Below, one piece after another: positions 1 through 8,746 of a stretch of 64,000 nt of DNA (the first letter of the stretch is position 1; the number at the start of each line of letters is the position of its first letter). Origin of the DNA: Piscinibacter caeni (GTDB taxonomy: Bacteria > Pseudomonadota > Gammaproteobacteria > Burkholderiales > Burkholderiaceae_C). The stretch spans positions 1 through 64,000 of the forward strand of contig QJOU01000030.1 of the NCBI GenBank assembly GCA_003265685.1. Reading direction: 5' to 3'. The position numbers were made by a program, and so were the translations under genes. Under the pieces are notes generated by a model that was given only the letters and a program-made list of their open reading frames with translations, made no database searches and had not been told where the DNA came from.

Positions 1-34
1 GACCCCTGAACCAAAGATACAAGGAGACACGACC

Positions 35-841
35 ATGAACCCGTTCAAGCAGATGCTCAAGGCGGCCGGCGCGCACCCGCCGGTGGGCACCTGGATCTCC
101 TCGGCCAGCCCGGTCGTCGCCGAGGCGGTGGGCCACGCCGGCTTCGACTGGGCCGTGCTCGACATGGAGCATTCGCCCACCGACACCATGGAGGTGCTGC
201 ACATGCTGCAGGCGCTCTGCGCCACCAAGATGGTGCCGGCGGTGCGCGTGCCCTGGAACGACCCGGTGGTGGTCAAGCGCATCCTCGACGCCGGCGCGAC
301 GACGCTGATGGTCCCCTTCGTGCAGAACGCCGACGAGGCGGCACGCGCGGTGGCCGCCACGCGGTATCCGCCCGAGGGCATCCGCGGCCTGGCCGGCGCG
401 AGCCGCGCCTCGCGCTACGGCACGCAGGCCAACTACTTCGCGCAGGCCAACAAGCAGGTCGGCGTGATCGTGCAGCTCGAGACGGTCGCCGCGGTCGAAC
501 GGCTCGAGCAGATCGCCGCGGTGCCCGGCGTCGACGCCTTGTTCGTCGGGCCCGGCGACCTGTCGGCCTCGCTCGGCGTGATCGGCCAGTTCACCCACCC
601 GAAGGTGATGGAGCTGCTCGGCCGCGCGGCCGAGCGCGCCAAGGCCGCGGGCACGCCGATCGGCACCATCGGCGACAGCCCCGAGGTGGCGGCGCAGTAC
701 CGCGCCGCGGGCTTCGACTTCATCGCCATCGGCTCGGACGTGAGCCTGCTGATGCGCGCCGCGCGTTCGGTGATCGGCGCGCTGCGCACGCCCGGCAGCG
801 AACACGTGCACTCGATCTCCTCCGGCACCCAGGGCTATTGA
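35..841 (+). CDS. HpcH/HpaI-family aldolase (2-keto-3-deoxy sugar acid or 4-hydroxy-2-oxo acid aldolase)
   Basis: 268 residues, the usual length for class II HpaI/RhmA-type aldolases, which reversibly split 2-keto-3-deoxy (sugar) acids into pyruvate and an aldehyde using a divalent metal. The N-terminal WAVLDMEH segment, the metal-ligand Glu in QLET (about residue 151) and the Asp in VGPGDLS (about 174) are all present. A clear AGGAG lies about 10 bases before the ATG. The stop overlaps the start of the next gene, and the two genes that follow encode an aldose epimerase-like protein and an SMP-30 lactonase. Together they look like a sugar lactone to sugar acid to pyruvate route. The exact substrate (rhamnonate, galactarate or similar) cannot be read from the sequence. 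Confidence 0.9.
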   Translation: MNPFKQMLKAAGAHPPVGTWISSASPVVAEAVGHAGFDWAVLDMEHSPTDTMEVLHMLQALCATKMVPAVRVPWNDPVVVKRILDAGATTLMVPFVQNADEAARAVAATRYPPEGIRGLAGASRASRYGTQANYFAQANKQVGVIVQLETVAAVERLEQIAAVPGVDALFVGPGDLSASLGVIGQFTHPKVMELLGRAAERAKAAGTPIGTIGDSPEVAAQYRAAGFDFIAIGSDVSLLMRAARSVIGALRTPGSEHVHSISSGTQGY

Positions 842-1701
842 TGAACGCCAGCACCCGCGACAGCTTCGAACTCCATGCCGGCGCGCTGCGCCTGGCGCTG
901 CGCCCGGGCCTGGGCGGCTGCATCGCCGGCCTGTGGCACCACGGCGTGCCGGTGCTGCGCAGCGCCGAGCCGGCGGCGCTCGAATCGCCCCGGATGAGCG
1001 GCAGCTTCCCGCTGGTGCCGTACTCCAACCGGCTCGGCTACCGGCGCTTCCGCTGGAAGGGCCGGGACTACACCACCGAGCCCAACTTCGAGGGCAGCCC
1101 GCATTCGCTGCACGGCGTGGGCTGGCTGCGTCCCTGGGAGATCGTCTCCTCGAGCGCGCTCGAGGTGGTGCTCGGGATGCGCCACGCGCCCGATGCCGAC
1201 TGGCCATTCGCGTTCGAGGCGCGCCAGTACCTGACGCTGACGCCGCAATCACTGCACGTGGAAATGGTGGTCACGAACACCGCCGAGGTCGTGGCGCCGG
1301 TCGGGCTGGGCTGGCACCCGTACTTCCCCAAGCGCGCGCGCAGCCGGCTGCACATCGAGGTCGACGGGCGCTGGGACAAGGACGACGCGATGCTGCCGGT
1401 GCGCAAGGTGGCGCAGCCGGGCATCGACGGCGACGTCGCGCACCTCGACTTCGACCACGCCTTCGACGGCTGGCGCGGCGCCGCGCGCATCCGCGACGAG
1501 CGCTTCTCGCTGCAGCTCACGTCCTCGCTCGACCGGCTGGTGGTCTTCACACCGCAGGACAAGGACTACTTCTGCGTCGAGCCGGTCAGCCATGTCAACA
1601 ACGCAATCCACATGGCCGACCCGCTGGTGCACGGGCTGCGCGCGCTCGCGCCGGGCGAGAGCACGAGCGCCTGGATGCAGCTCGACGTGACGGTGATCTG
1701 A
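841..1701 (+). CDS. Aldose 1-epimerase family protein (GalM-like)
   Basis: 286 residues of the galactose-mutarotase beta-sandwich family, which interconverts alpha and beta sugar anomers in the cytoplasm. NRLGYRRF near residue 62 resembles the family substrate-binding loop, HSLHGVGW (about 86-93) holds a family His, and LGWHPYF (about 155-161) carries the second active-site His. The ATG at 841 overlaps the preceding stop by one base; a TTG three bases upstream is possible but less likely. The gene is translationally coupled within the aldolase/lactonase operon, which suggests that it supplies the cyclic sugar form used by an upstream dehydrogenase not in this window. Sugar specificity is unknown. 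Confidence 0.88.
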   Translation: MNASTRDSFELHAGALRLALRPGLGGCIAGLWHHGVPVLRSAEPAALESPRMSGSFPLVPYSNRLGYRRFRWKGRDYTTEPNFEGSPHSLHGVGWLRPWEIVSSSALEVVLGMRHAPDADWPFAFEARQYLTLTPQSLHVEMVVTNTAEVVAPVGLGWHPYFPKRARSRLHIEVDGRWDKDDAMLPVRKVAQPGIDGDVAHLDFDHAFDGWRGAARIRDERFSLQLTSSLDRLVVFTPQDKDYFCVEPVSHVNNAIHMADPLVHGLRALAPGESTSAWMQLDVTVI

Positions 1702-1703
1702 CG

Positions 1704-2612
1704 ATGCGCGACGCGGACCCCGGCCTGTTCGTCGCCGTCGCCCACGCGTCGCTGCTGGGCGAATCGCCGTTCTGGCACCCGCGCGAGCGCGCGCTCTACT
1801 GGTGCGACATTCCCGGCCACCAGCTGCGGCGCTTCGAGCCGGCCGCCGGCACGCTGGCGCACTGGGACTTCGACACCGACGTGGCGAGCTGCGCGCCGCA
1901 GCTCGACGGCCGGCTGCTGCTGGCGATGCGCGACGGGCTGTGGCGCTTCGACCCCGCCAGCGGCGAGCGCCGGCTGGCCGCGAAGCCGCCGTACGACCCG
2001 GCGAAGGAGCGCTTCAACGACGGCAAGTGCGACCCGCAGGGCCGCTTCTGGGTCGGCACGATCTACGAGCCGCGCGACGCGGCCGCCGCGACCCTGCACT
2101 GCCTCACGCGCGAGGGCCTGAAGCAGAGGGCCGGCGGCGTGACGGTGGCCAACGGCCTGGCCTGGGGCCCGGACGGCGCGACCATGTACTGGACCGACAC
2201 CAAGGCGCACACGATCTACGCCTTCGACTTCGAGCCGCATGACGGCGCCTTGAGCCGGCAGCGCGTGTTCGCGCAGTTCGCGCCGCGGCGCGACGGACAG
2301 CCGCTGGACGAGTACGGCGGCCGGCCCGACGGCGCGGCGGTCGACGCCGAGGGCTGCTACTGGGTCGCGATGTTCGAGGGCCAGCGTGTGCTGCGCCTGT
2401 CGCCCGCCGGCGAGGTGCTGCGCGAGGTGGTGTTGCCGGTGCGCTGCGCCACCATGCCGTGTTTCGGCAGCGACGACCTGAAGACGCTCTACCTCACCAC
2501 CGCGCGCGAGAAGCGCCCGGCCGAGGAGCTCGCCGCGCAGCCGCTGGCCGGCTGCATGCTCGGGCTGCGTGTGGACGTGCCGGGGCTGCCGGTGAACTTC
2601 GTCCACGTCTAG
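1704..2612 (+). CDS. SMP-30/gluconolactonase/LRE family lactonase
   Basis: 302 residues of a six-bladed beta-propeller lactone hydrolase. The metal-ligand positions of the family are visible: Glu in LLGESPFW, Asn in VANGLAWG and Asp in GRPDGAAVD; RFNDGKCD supplies the substrate-side residues. It most likely opens a sugar lactone to the free acid in the cytoplasm. The ATG starts 2 bases after the epimerase stop. I chose it because the propeller motif begins immediately and the open frame upstream of it lies over the epimerase gene. Last gene of a three-gene operon whose members form a coherent sugar-acid pathway. Confidence 0.9.
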   Translation: MRDADPGLFVAVAHASLLGESPFWHPRERALYWCDIPGHQLRRFEPAAGTLAHWDFDTDVASCAPQLDGRLLLAMRDGLWRFDPASGERRLAAKPPYDPAKERFNDGKCDPQGRFWVGTIYEPRDAAAATLHCLTREGLKQRAGGVTVANGLAWGPDGATMYWTDTKAHTIYAFDFEPHDGALSRQRVFAQFAPRRDGQPLDEYGGRPDGAAVDAEGCYWVAMFEGQRVLRLSPAGEVLREVVLPVRCATMPCFGSDDLKTLYLTTAREKRPAEELAAQPLAGCMLGLRVDVPGLPVNFVHV

Positions 2613-2665
2613 CCCCTGCCCCGAGGGTGGGGGATGTGCCGGGCCGGCATGCGAGGCCGGGCCGC

Positions 2666-2671
2666 TAGAGT
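2666..2671 (+). promoter_or_regulatory. Putative -10 element (TAGAGT) for the RTX-type gene
   Basis: TAGAGT within GCTAGAGTTCC, 60 bases before the ATG at 2732. The same CTAGAxT core occurs before four other plus-strand genes in this window. No convincing -35 is visible. Confidence 0.35.
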
Positions 2672-2697
2672 TCCGCCGCTCCCCACAACGATCAGCA

Positions 2698-2718
2698 TGC
2701 CGGCCACAGCGGCCGGCA
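2698..2718 (+). promoter_or_regulatory. Perfect 8-bp inverted repeat in the leader of the RTX-type gene
   Basis: TGCCGGCC, a five-base spacer ACAGC, then GGCCGGCA. The hairpin ends just before the Shine-Dalgarno-like AAGAGGA and 13 bases before the ATG at 2732. Possible roles are translational control, mRNA stabilisation or a protein-binding site. There is no following T-run, so a terminator for the upstream operon is less likely. Confidence 0.45.
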
Positions 2719-2731
2719 CAAGAGGACCTGC

Positions 2732-5278
2732 ATGCGCCGAAACCTGCTCGTCGCCAACGGCACCCCGGCGGCCGATTCCCTGCTGGGTGGCTCCGGCAAG
2801 GACACCCTGAACGGCCTGGCGGGCGACGACACCTTGTCGGGTGGCTCCGGCGACGACTCGCTGGTCGGCGGCGCCGGCAACGATTCGCTGGTGGGCGGGA
2901 GCGGGACAGACACCCTGGTCGGCGGCAGCGGCAACGATGTGTACGTGGTCCATTCGGCGGCCGACCTGATCGTCGAGACCAGCACCCTGCCCACCGAGTT
3001 CGACTCGGTGATCAGCTTTGCGAGCCTCACGCTGGGCGCCAACCTCGAGCGGCTGGTGCTGGGCGGCAGCCAGGCGCTCGCCGGCACGGGCAATGCCCTG
3101 GCCAACCGGATCGACGGCAACGGCGCGGCCAATCTGCTGTCCGGCGCGGCGGGCAACGACACGCTGGCCGGCGGCGCCGGCAACGACACGCTGGTCGGCG
3201 GCACCGGGGCCGATTCGATGGTGGGCGGCGCGGGCAATGACGTGTACGTCGTGAGCACCGCTGCCGACCTGGTCGTCGAGACCAGCAGCCTGGTCACCGA
3301 GATCGACCGCGTCGAGAGCCTCGTCAACCATGTGCTGGGCGCCAACGTCGAGCAGCTCGTGCTGGTCGGCAATGCATCGCTGCGCGGCACCGGCAACACG
3401 CTGGCCAACCTGATCACCGGCAATGCAGGGCCCAATCGCCTGGCCGGCGGCGCGGGCAACGACACGCTGCTGGGGGGCGCGGACAACGACGTCCTGAACG
3501 GCGGCAGTGGAAGCGACTCGCTGGTCGGCGGCGCCGGCTTCGACCTCTACCAGGTGAGCAGCCTCACGGACGTGATCGTCGAGACCGATGCCGATCCGCT
3601 GCAGGTCGACACGATCGAGGCCTCCGTGAGCTGGACCCTGGGCGCCAACCAGGAGTGGCTGATCCTGGTCGGGACGGCCGGCCTGGCCGGCACCGGCAAT
3701 GCGCTGGCCAACCAAATCCTGGGCAACACGGGCGCCAACCGACTCGCCGGCGGCGGCGGCAACGACACCCTGGACGGTCATCTCGGAGCCGACACCCTGA
3801 TCGGCGGCGCCGGCGACGACCGCTACGTGATCGACTCGACGCAGGATGTGGTGAGCGAGTCCGGCGGGTCGGGTGTCGACACGGTCGTGGTGGCCGGCGA
3901 CGTGCGCAGCTACCAGCTCGGCGCCGGCATCGAGAACCAGGAGTTCCGCATCACCGGGCTGGGCTTCCGGTTCAGCGTCACCGGCAATGCGCTGGACAAC
4001 CGGCTCCAGGGCGGCTGGCAGGGCGGCACGATCGATGGCGGGGCCGGCAACGACACGCTGGTCGGCAGTGGCGACGACGACGTCTTCATCGTCGACGCCG
4101 CGGGCGACGTGGTGAGCGATTCCAGCGCGGCCGACCGGGACCAGGTGCAGGCCTCGGTGTCGTGGACGCTGGCGGCAGGCCTGGAGCAGCTGTCGCTGGG
4201 CGGCGACGCGTCGACGAGGGCCCTGGACGGCACCGGCAATGCGCAGGACAACCAGCTGCTCGGCAACGGTGCGGCCAACCGGCTCTCCGGCCTGGACGGG
4301 AACGACGGCCTCCGGGGCTGGGGCGGCAACGACAGCTTGATCGGCGGCCAGGGCAATGACGTGCTGCAGGGCGACGCCGGCAACGACACTCTGGTCGGCG
4401 GATCCGGGGACGACTACTACGTGCTCGTTGCCGCGGGCGACCTGGTGGTCGAACTTGTCGGCGGGGGCATCGACCAGGTCCGCGTGAACGAGAGCTACAC
4501 CTTGCCGGACAACGTCGAGCAGGGTGTGCTGACGGTCGACGACGCGGACGCGTCGCTGACCGGCAATGCGCTCGACAACTGGCTGCTCGGCGATGTCGGC
4601 GGCAACCTGCTGCTGGCGGGCCTGCTCGGCAACGACACGATCGAAGGCGCCTACGGCAGCGACACCCTCGAGGGTGGGGCGGGTGCCGACGTGCTGACGG
4701 GCAACGACGGCAGCGACCGCCTGGCGGGCGGGAACGGACACGACCGCCTGGACGGCGGCTACGACAACGACACGCTGGTCGGTGGAACCGGCGACGACAC
4801 CCTGAAGGGCGGAGAAGGCAGCAACACGCTGACCGGCGGCGACGGCGCGGACAGCTTCCTGGTCGGGCCAGGCGTGGCCGACGTGATCGACTACGCCGCC
4901 GGCACCGATCGTCTGCTTGTAGAGGCTGTCGGGCCCGGCTGGTCGATCGGCAACGGCGATTTGCAGGTCGACGCTGCGGTCGATTGCGCCGGCTCCGGCG
5001 GCTGGACGCAGGCGCAGGAGATCGTCGTCTTCACCACCGACCTCGCGGCGCTCACGGCCGACGCCGCCGCGACGCTGGCCGGATCGCAGGCCGGCGGCGC
5101 GGCGATCCAGTCGCGCACCCAGCTGTTCGCCTTCGACAACGGCAGCAGCACAGCGGTGTACCTGTTCCGCTCCGACCTCGACGAGGTGGTCGAGGCGAGC
5201 GAGCTGACGCTGGTCGCGACCCTGAATGGCGTGGCCTCGACCCGTGCCACGTTCGACTACGCCTTCGGCCCCGTTTGA
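2732..5278 (+). CDS. RTX-type calcium-binding repeat protein, probably type I secreted
   Basis: 848 residues, very Gly/Asp/Asn-rich, with many GGxGNDxLxGG nonapeptides that form Ca2+-binding parallel beta-rolls in RTX proteins. It is built from about six modules of roughly 90-110 residues. Each has an RTX stretch, then (V/L/R/F/Y)Y-like strand plus (A/T)(A/G/D)D(L/V)(I/V)VE, then LGANLE..VL and GTGNALAN; module starts lie near bases 2938, 3240, 3541, 3822, 4080 and 4410. The last 130 or so residues are non-repetitive and rich in Ala, Val and acidic residues, as in C-terminal type I secretion signals. There is no N-terminal signal peptide or recognisable enzyme domain, so it may be structural or adhesive. 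No type I exporter genes are in the window. Confidence 0.85.
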   Translation: MRRNLLVANGTPAADSLLGGSGKDTLNGLAGDDTLSGGSGDDSLVGGAGNDSLVGGSGTDTLVGGSGNDVYVVHSAADLIVETSTLPTEFDSVISFASLTLGANLERLVLGGSQALAGTGNALANRIDGNGAANLLSGAAGNDTLAGGAGNDTLVGGTGADSMVGGAGNDVYVVSTAADLVVETSSLVTEIDRVESLVNHVLGANVEQLVLVGNASLRGTGNTLANLITGNAGPNRLAGGAGNDTLLGGADNDVLNGGSGSDSLVGGAGFDLYQVSSLTDVIVETDADPLQVDTIEASVSWTLGANQEWLILVGTAGLAGTGNALANQILGNTGANRLAGGGGNDTLDGHLGADTLIGGAGDDRYVIDSTQDVVSESGGSGVDTVVVAGDVRSYQLGAGIENQEFRITGLGFRFSVTGNALDNRLQGGWQGGTIDGGAGNDTLVGSGDDDVFIVDAAGDVVSDSSAADRDQVQASVSWTLAAGLEQLSLGGDASTRALDGTGNAQDNQLLGNGAANRLSGLDGNDGLRGWGGNDSLIGGQGNDVLQGDAGNDTLVGGSGDDYYVLVAAGDLVVELVGGGIDQVRVNESYTLPDNVEQGVLTVDDADASLTGNALDNWLLGDVGGNLLLAGLLGNDTIEGAYGSDTLEGGAGADVLTGNDGSDRLAGGNGHDRLDGGYDNDTLVGGTGDDTLKGGEGSNTLTGGDGADSFLVGPGVADVIDYAAGTDRLLVEAVGPGWSIGNGDLQVDAAVDCAGSGGWTQAQEIVVFTTDLAALTADAAATLAGSQAGGAAIQSRTQLFAFDNGSSTAVYLFRSDLDEVVEASELTLVATLNGVASTRATFDYAFGPV

Positions 5279-5296
5279 AGCCGGCTGCGCGGGGTC

Positions 5297-5902
5297 TCAG
5301 TCCGCGTACTTGATCGAGCAGCCGTAGGGCTGCGTGGCCGGCCGGCTGACCGGCTTGCCGGCGGCGACTTCCGCCAGCGTCTGGTTGACGTAGTTGGTCG
5401 CGGTCTTGATGTCGGCCGGGTTGGCGCTCGGCTTGCTGTCGATCGCGCCGGCATAGACCAGCGTGCCCTTCGGGTCGATTACGTACAGGTGCGGCGTGGT
5501 GCGTGCACCGTAGGCGCGGCCGAGCTTGCCGTCCACGTCCATCAGCGTCGCGCTCGCGGCGGCCCCCTTGTCCTTCATCCAGGCGCCCATCGCGGCCGGG
5601 GCGAGGTAGTCGCCCGCGCCGGCGTGGGTCGAGTTGACCGCGAGCCAGACCACCCCTTGCGCTGCGGCCGCCTTCTGCGTGGCCTGCATGTTGGCGCTGT
5701 CATAGTGCTTGCGCACGTACGGGCAGCCCGGGTTGACCCATTCGAGCACCACCGTCCTGCCCTTGAAGTCACTCAGGGCGACGGTCTTGCCGGCGGTGTC
5801 GACGGCGCTGAAGGCCGGCGCGGGCTGCCCGAGGGCGGCCGCCGCGGAGGCGGCGGCGCTGAAGGCGATCAGGGCGGCGGAAACCAGGGCACGGGGCAGC
5901 AT
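5297..5902 (-). CDS. Thioredoxin-fold (AhpC/TSA, TlpA-like) secreted redox protein
   Basis: 201 residues with a cleavable signal peptide (alternating Leu/Ala to about residue 22). The redoxin domain has the peroxiredoxin-like motif NPGCPYVRKHY instead of a CxxC, so there is one conserved Cys at the helix start. Later segments MDVDGKLGRAYGA and PHLYVIDPKG are typical of the family. I start it at the ATG (5902), preceded by AGGAG at good spacing; a TTG 6 bases upstream is also open. It follows the DsbD-type gene by 43 bases on the same strand, so it probably receives electrons from it in the periplasm. A peroxidase or redox-relay role is inferred. Confidence 0.85.
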   Translation of the reverse strand: MLPRALVSAALIAFSAAASAAAALGQPAPAFSAVDTAGKTVALSDFKGRTVVLEWVNPGCPYVRKHYDSANMQATQKAAAAQGVVWLAVNSTHAGAGDYLAPAAMGAWMKDKGAAASATLMDVDGKLGRAYGARTTPHLYVIDPKGTLVYAGAIDSKPSANPADIKTATNYVNQTLAEVAAGKPVSRPATQPYGCSIKYAD

Positions 5903-5945
5903 GGACAACTCCTGCGTCGTGGGGGGAACGGGGTCAGAGCGGGTG

Positions 5946-8048
5946 TCAGAGCCCGGCGAGCGCGCCGCGCACCTCGCGCACGCTCAGGATCTCCGAGAGC
6001 AGCCGCGGCGCGCCGCCGCCGGGGGCATAGAGCGCATAGACCGGCACCCCGTTGCGGCCGAAGCCGGCCAGCGCGGCGGTGATGGCGGCGTCGCGCCGGG
6101 TCCAGTCGGCGCGCAGCAGCAGCACCTGGCGCGCCTCGAAATCCTGCATCACGGCGGCGTCGGCCAGCGTGGTGCGCTTGTTGTACTGGCAGGTCACGCA
6201 CCAGGCGGCGGTGAAGTCGACGAACACCGGCCGGCCGGACGCCAGCGCCTGCACGACGCGCTCCTCGCTCCAGGGCTGCCAGGCGCCCTGCGCGATGCCG
6301 GCCTTGGGCGCGGCGCCGGCCTCGAAGCTCGGCAGCATCCAGCCCAGCGCGCCGGCCAGCGCGAGCGCGCCCAGCGCGCCGAAGCCGGCCCGCGCCACGC
6401 GGCCGATGCCCGGCGTGCCCAGCGCCCAGGCGATGAAGGCCAGCGCCAGCAGGACGGCGAGCAGCGCTGCGGCGCCGTCGATGCCGGTCTGCTGGCCGAT
6501 CACCCAGACCAGCCAGATCACCGTGGCGAACATCGGGAAGGCCATCAGCACCTTGAAGCGCGCCATCCAGGCGCCGGGCCGCGGCAGCAGCCGCGCGAGC
6601 CCCGGGAACAGGCTGGCCGCCAGGTAGGGCAGTGCCATGCCCAGGCCGAGCGCCGCGAACACCGCCAGCGCCTGGCCGGCTGGCAGGGTGACCGCCAGGC
6701 CGAGCGACGCCCCCATGAACGGCGCGGTGCAGGGCGAGGCCACCGCCACCGCGAGCACGCCGGTCAGCAGCGCGTCGACCAGCGGGTGGCGCAATTGCAG
6801 CGCCGCCAGCCGGCTCGGCAGCACGCTGCCGAACTCGAACACGCCCGCCAGGTTCAGGCCGATCAGCGTGAACAGCGCCGCCAGCAGCGCCACCACGGCG
6901 GGCGACTGCAGCTGGAAGCCCCAGCCGAGCTGCTCGCCGCCGGCGCGCAGCGCGAGCAGCAGGCCGGCGAGCGCGAGGAACGACAGCACCACGCCCGCGG
7001 TGTAGGCCAGGCCGCCGAGCGCGAGCAGGCGACGGTCCTGCGCGTGCGAGGCGAAACCCAGCACCTTCAGCGACAGGATCGGGAACACGCAGGGCATCAG
7101 GTTCAGGATGGCGCCGCCGACGAGCGCGAACAGCAGCGCGGCGGCCAGGCCGAGTTGCGGCGCGGACGGGGCCGCCGGGGCTGCTGCCGGCGCGCCGCCT
7201 TCGCCAGGCAGCGGCGCCAGCGCCGGCCAGGGGCCGGCGACCGCGAACTCGACATGCCCGCCCGCCGCCTGGCCCGGCGGCACCAGCACCGCGGCCATGC
7301 GCGCCGGGCTCTCGCTGCGTTGCGCCGACAGCGGCACCTGCACGCGCCAGCGGCCGTCCTGCCAGGAGGCGGTGGGCGGCGCGGCGTTGTCGACCACGCC
7401 GGCGGTCTCGGGGAAGAACACCAGCGGCTGGCCCTGCCACGCGGCCGGCAGGCCGGCAAGCTCGATCTGCAGCGCGCCGTCCTTCACCGCAGCCTGCGCC
7501 TGCGCGGCGGGCAGCGCCTGCGGGCGCGCCTTGAACGCGGCCTCGAAGCGCGCCGCGTGGCCGGCGGTGGCCGACCGGGCGGGCAGCTCCAGCACGAACT
7601 CGCCCGACTCGGGAATGCAGACGTCCTTGCACACCAGCCAGTCGGCGCGCAACTGCACACGCAGCGCGTCGGCGCCGAAGTTCGCCGGCAGGGTCAGCGG
7701 CACGGGCAGCAGCAGCCGGCCTTCGTAGCCGTAGTTGACCAGCGGGCCGATCGGCAGGCGCTGCGGGGTCGGCCAGTCGATCTCGCCGGCCTCGACATTG
7801 GGCGGCAGTGTCCACTGCAAGGTGGTGGGCAGGCCGGAGTCGCCCGGGTTCTTCCAGTAGGTGTGCCAGTGCGGTGCGTGGTCGATCGCGAGGCCGAGCC
7901 ACATCGGCTTGCCCGGCGCGAGGCCCTCGGGCGCGTGCGCCACCAGTTCGGCGCGGACCTGCTCGGTGCTGACCACGGCGCCGGCGGCGTGGGCCGATGC
8001 ACTCGCGACGACGAGGAGCGCGGCGGTCAGGGCGCGGAAGAGACTCAT
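5946..8048 (-). CDS. DsbD/ScsB-type thiol:disulfide interchange protein (transmembrane reductant conductor)
   Basis: 700 residues with three modules. After a signal peptide comes an N-terminal DsbD-like periplasmic domain with the Cys pair in VCKDVC (about 140 and 144). A DsbD transmembrane domain of about eight helices follows, with one Cys in LMPCVFP and another in ASPCTAP, the pair that passes electrons across the membrane. A C-terminal thioredoxin domain carries WCVTC. The family moves reducing power from cytoplasmic thioredoxin to periplasmic proteins. Here the likely client is the redoxin encoded immediately downstream. The ATG at 8048 is preferred because the signal peptide starts there, although no Shine-Dalgarno is obvious. 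The N-terminal domain is closer to ScsB/DipZ-like proteins than to E. coli DsbD alpha. Confidence 0.9.
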   Translation of the reverse strand: MSLFRALTAALLVVASASAHAAGAVVSTEQVRAELVAHAPEGLAPGKPMWLGLAIDHAPHWHTYWKNPGDSGLPTTLQWTLPPNVEAGEIDWPTPQRLPIGPLVNYGYEGRLLLPVPLTLPANFGADALRVQLRADWLVCKDVCIPESGEFVLELPARSATAGHAARFEAAFKARPQALPAAQAQAAVKDGALQIELAGLPAAWQGQPLVFFPETAGVVDNAAPPTASWQDGRWRVQVPLSAQRSESPARMAAVLVPPGQAAGGHVEFAVAGPWPALAPLPGEGGAPAAAPAAPSAPQLGLAAALLFALVGGAILNLMPCVFPILSLKVLGFASHAQDRRLLALGGLAYTAGVVLSFLALAGLLLALRAGGEQLGWGFQLQSPAVVALLAALFTLIGLNLAGVFEFGSVLPSRLAALQLRHPLVDALLTGVLAVAVASPCTAPFMGASLGLAVTLPAGQALAVFAALGLGMALPYLAASLFPGLARLLPRPGAWMARFKVLMAFPMFATVIWLVWVIGQQTGIDGAAALLAVLLALAFIAWALGTPGIGRVARAGFGALGALALAGALGWMLPSFEAGAAPKAGIAQGAWQPWSEERVVQALASGRPVFVDFTAAWCVTCQYNKRTTLADAAVMQDFEARQVLLLRADWTRRDAAITAALAGFGRNGVPVYALYAPGGGAPRLLSEILSVREVRGALAGL

Positions 8049-8189
8049 GCGGGGAGGGAAGGCGGGGGCCTGCGGGGGCGGACGCAGCAGCATACAGAGT
8101 CGCGCCACACTGCGTTGGTTCCACGTCAGGGTCGCAGGCCAAACTCCGTCACGGTCTGGGGAGTCGGGGGAACAGCACGGGTTTCCTCG

Positions 8190-8195
8190 TATACT
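8190..8195 (+). promoter_or_regulatory. Putative -10 element (TATACT) of the ATP synthase operon
   Basis: TATACT lies 36 bases before the atpI ATG in an otherwise GC-rich intergenic stretch. No good -35 is present at 16-18 bp. Confidence 0.4.
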
Positions 8196-8231
8196 TCCGC
8201 GGCTTTGCTCCTGCCGGATTTGTGACGCGTC

Positions 8232-8723
8232 ATGACCGACACCCTCGACCATGGCGACGTTCGCGGCGCACGGCGTGACCACGCGCCGTGGGGCAACGAT
8301 GAGGAGGAGGGCTTCCGGCGACTGACGCACGAAGAGGCGCAGCGCCTGAAGGCCGGCATCCCGCAGGTCTCGCCCTGGCGGGTCGTCGCGGCGCAGGCCG
8401 TGGCGGGGCTGGTGTGTTGGGCCGTCATCTGGCTTGTCACTCGGTCCGGCGGGGCGGCTTGGTCGGCGTTGTACGGCGCGGCCGCGGTGGTGCTGCCGAG
8501 CGCCTTGCTGGCGCGCGGCATGACGCGAGGGACGCGTTCCCCGGTGGCGGCAGCCGCGGGGTTCATGTTCTGGGAGATGCTGAAGATCGGAGTGGCCGTC
8601 GCCATGCTGGTGATCGCTGCGAGAGTGGTGCCGGGACTGAGCTGGCCTGCCTTGCTGATCACGATGGTGGTGTGCATGAAGGTGAACTGGGTGGCGCTGC
8701 TGTGGCGCGCCCGCGGACGTTGA
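8232..8723 (+). CDS. atpI: ATP synthase subunit I
   Basis: 163 residues. A hydrophilic N-terminus of about 50 residues precedes four predicted membrane helices (about 55-150), the usual AtpI layout. AtpI assists assembly of the c-ring and is not essential for catalysis. It is the first gene of the canonical atpIBEFHAGDC operon and lies 23 bases before atpB. Sequence conservation in this subunit is low, so identification leans on position, length and topology. Confidence 0.88.
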   Translation: MTDTLDHGDVRGARRDHAPWGNDEEEGFRRLTHEEAQRLKAGIPQVSPWRVVAAQAVAGLVCWAVIWLVTRSGGAAWSALYGAAAVVLPSALLARGMTRGTRSPVAAAAGFMFWEMLKIGVAVAMLVIAARVVPGLSWPALLITMVVCMKVNWVALLWRARGR

Positions 8724-8746
8724 ACTGAGACGACAAGAGCAAGCAC

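Noticed and set aside
2609-4741. 710-codon open frame antisense to the RTX gene
   Set aside because: Low-complexity Val/Ala/Asp/Gln/Arg product mirroring the repeat codons; no domain, and the plus-strand gene has clear family motifs.
2790-4850. DNA repeat array independent of coding
   Set aside because: Repetition follows the codons of RTX nonapeptides, so it is a protein repeat.
5709-8225. 838-codon plus-strand open frame over the dsbD-like gene
   Set aside because: Arg/Gln/Ala-rich product typical of antisense frames in GC-rich DNA; DsbD motifs are on the minus strand.
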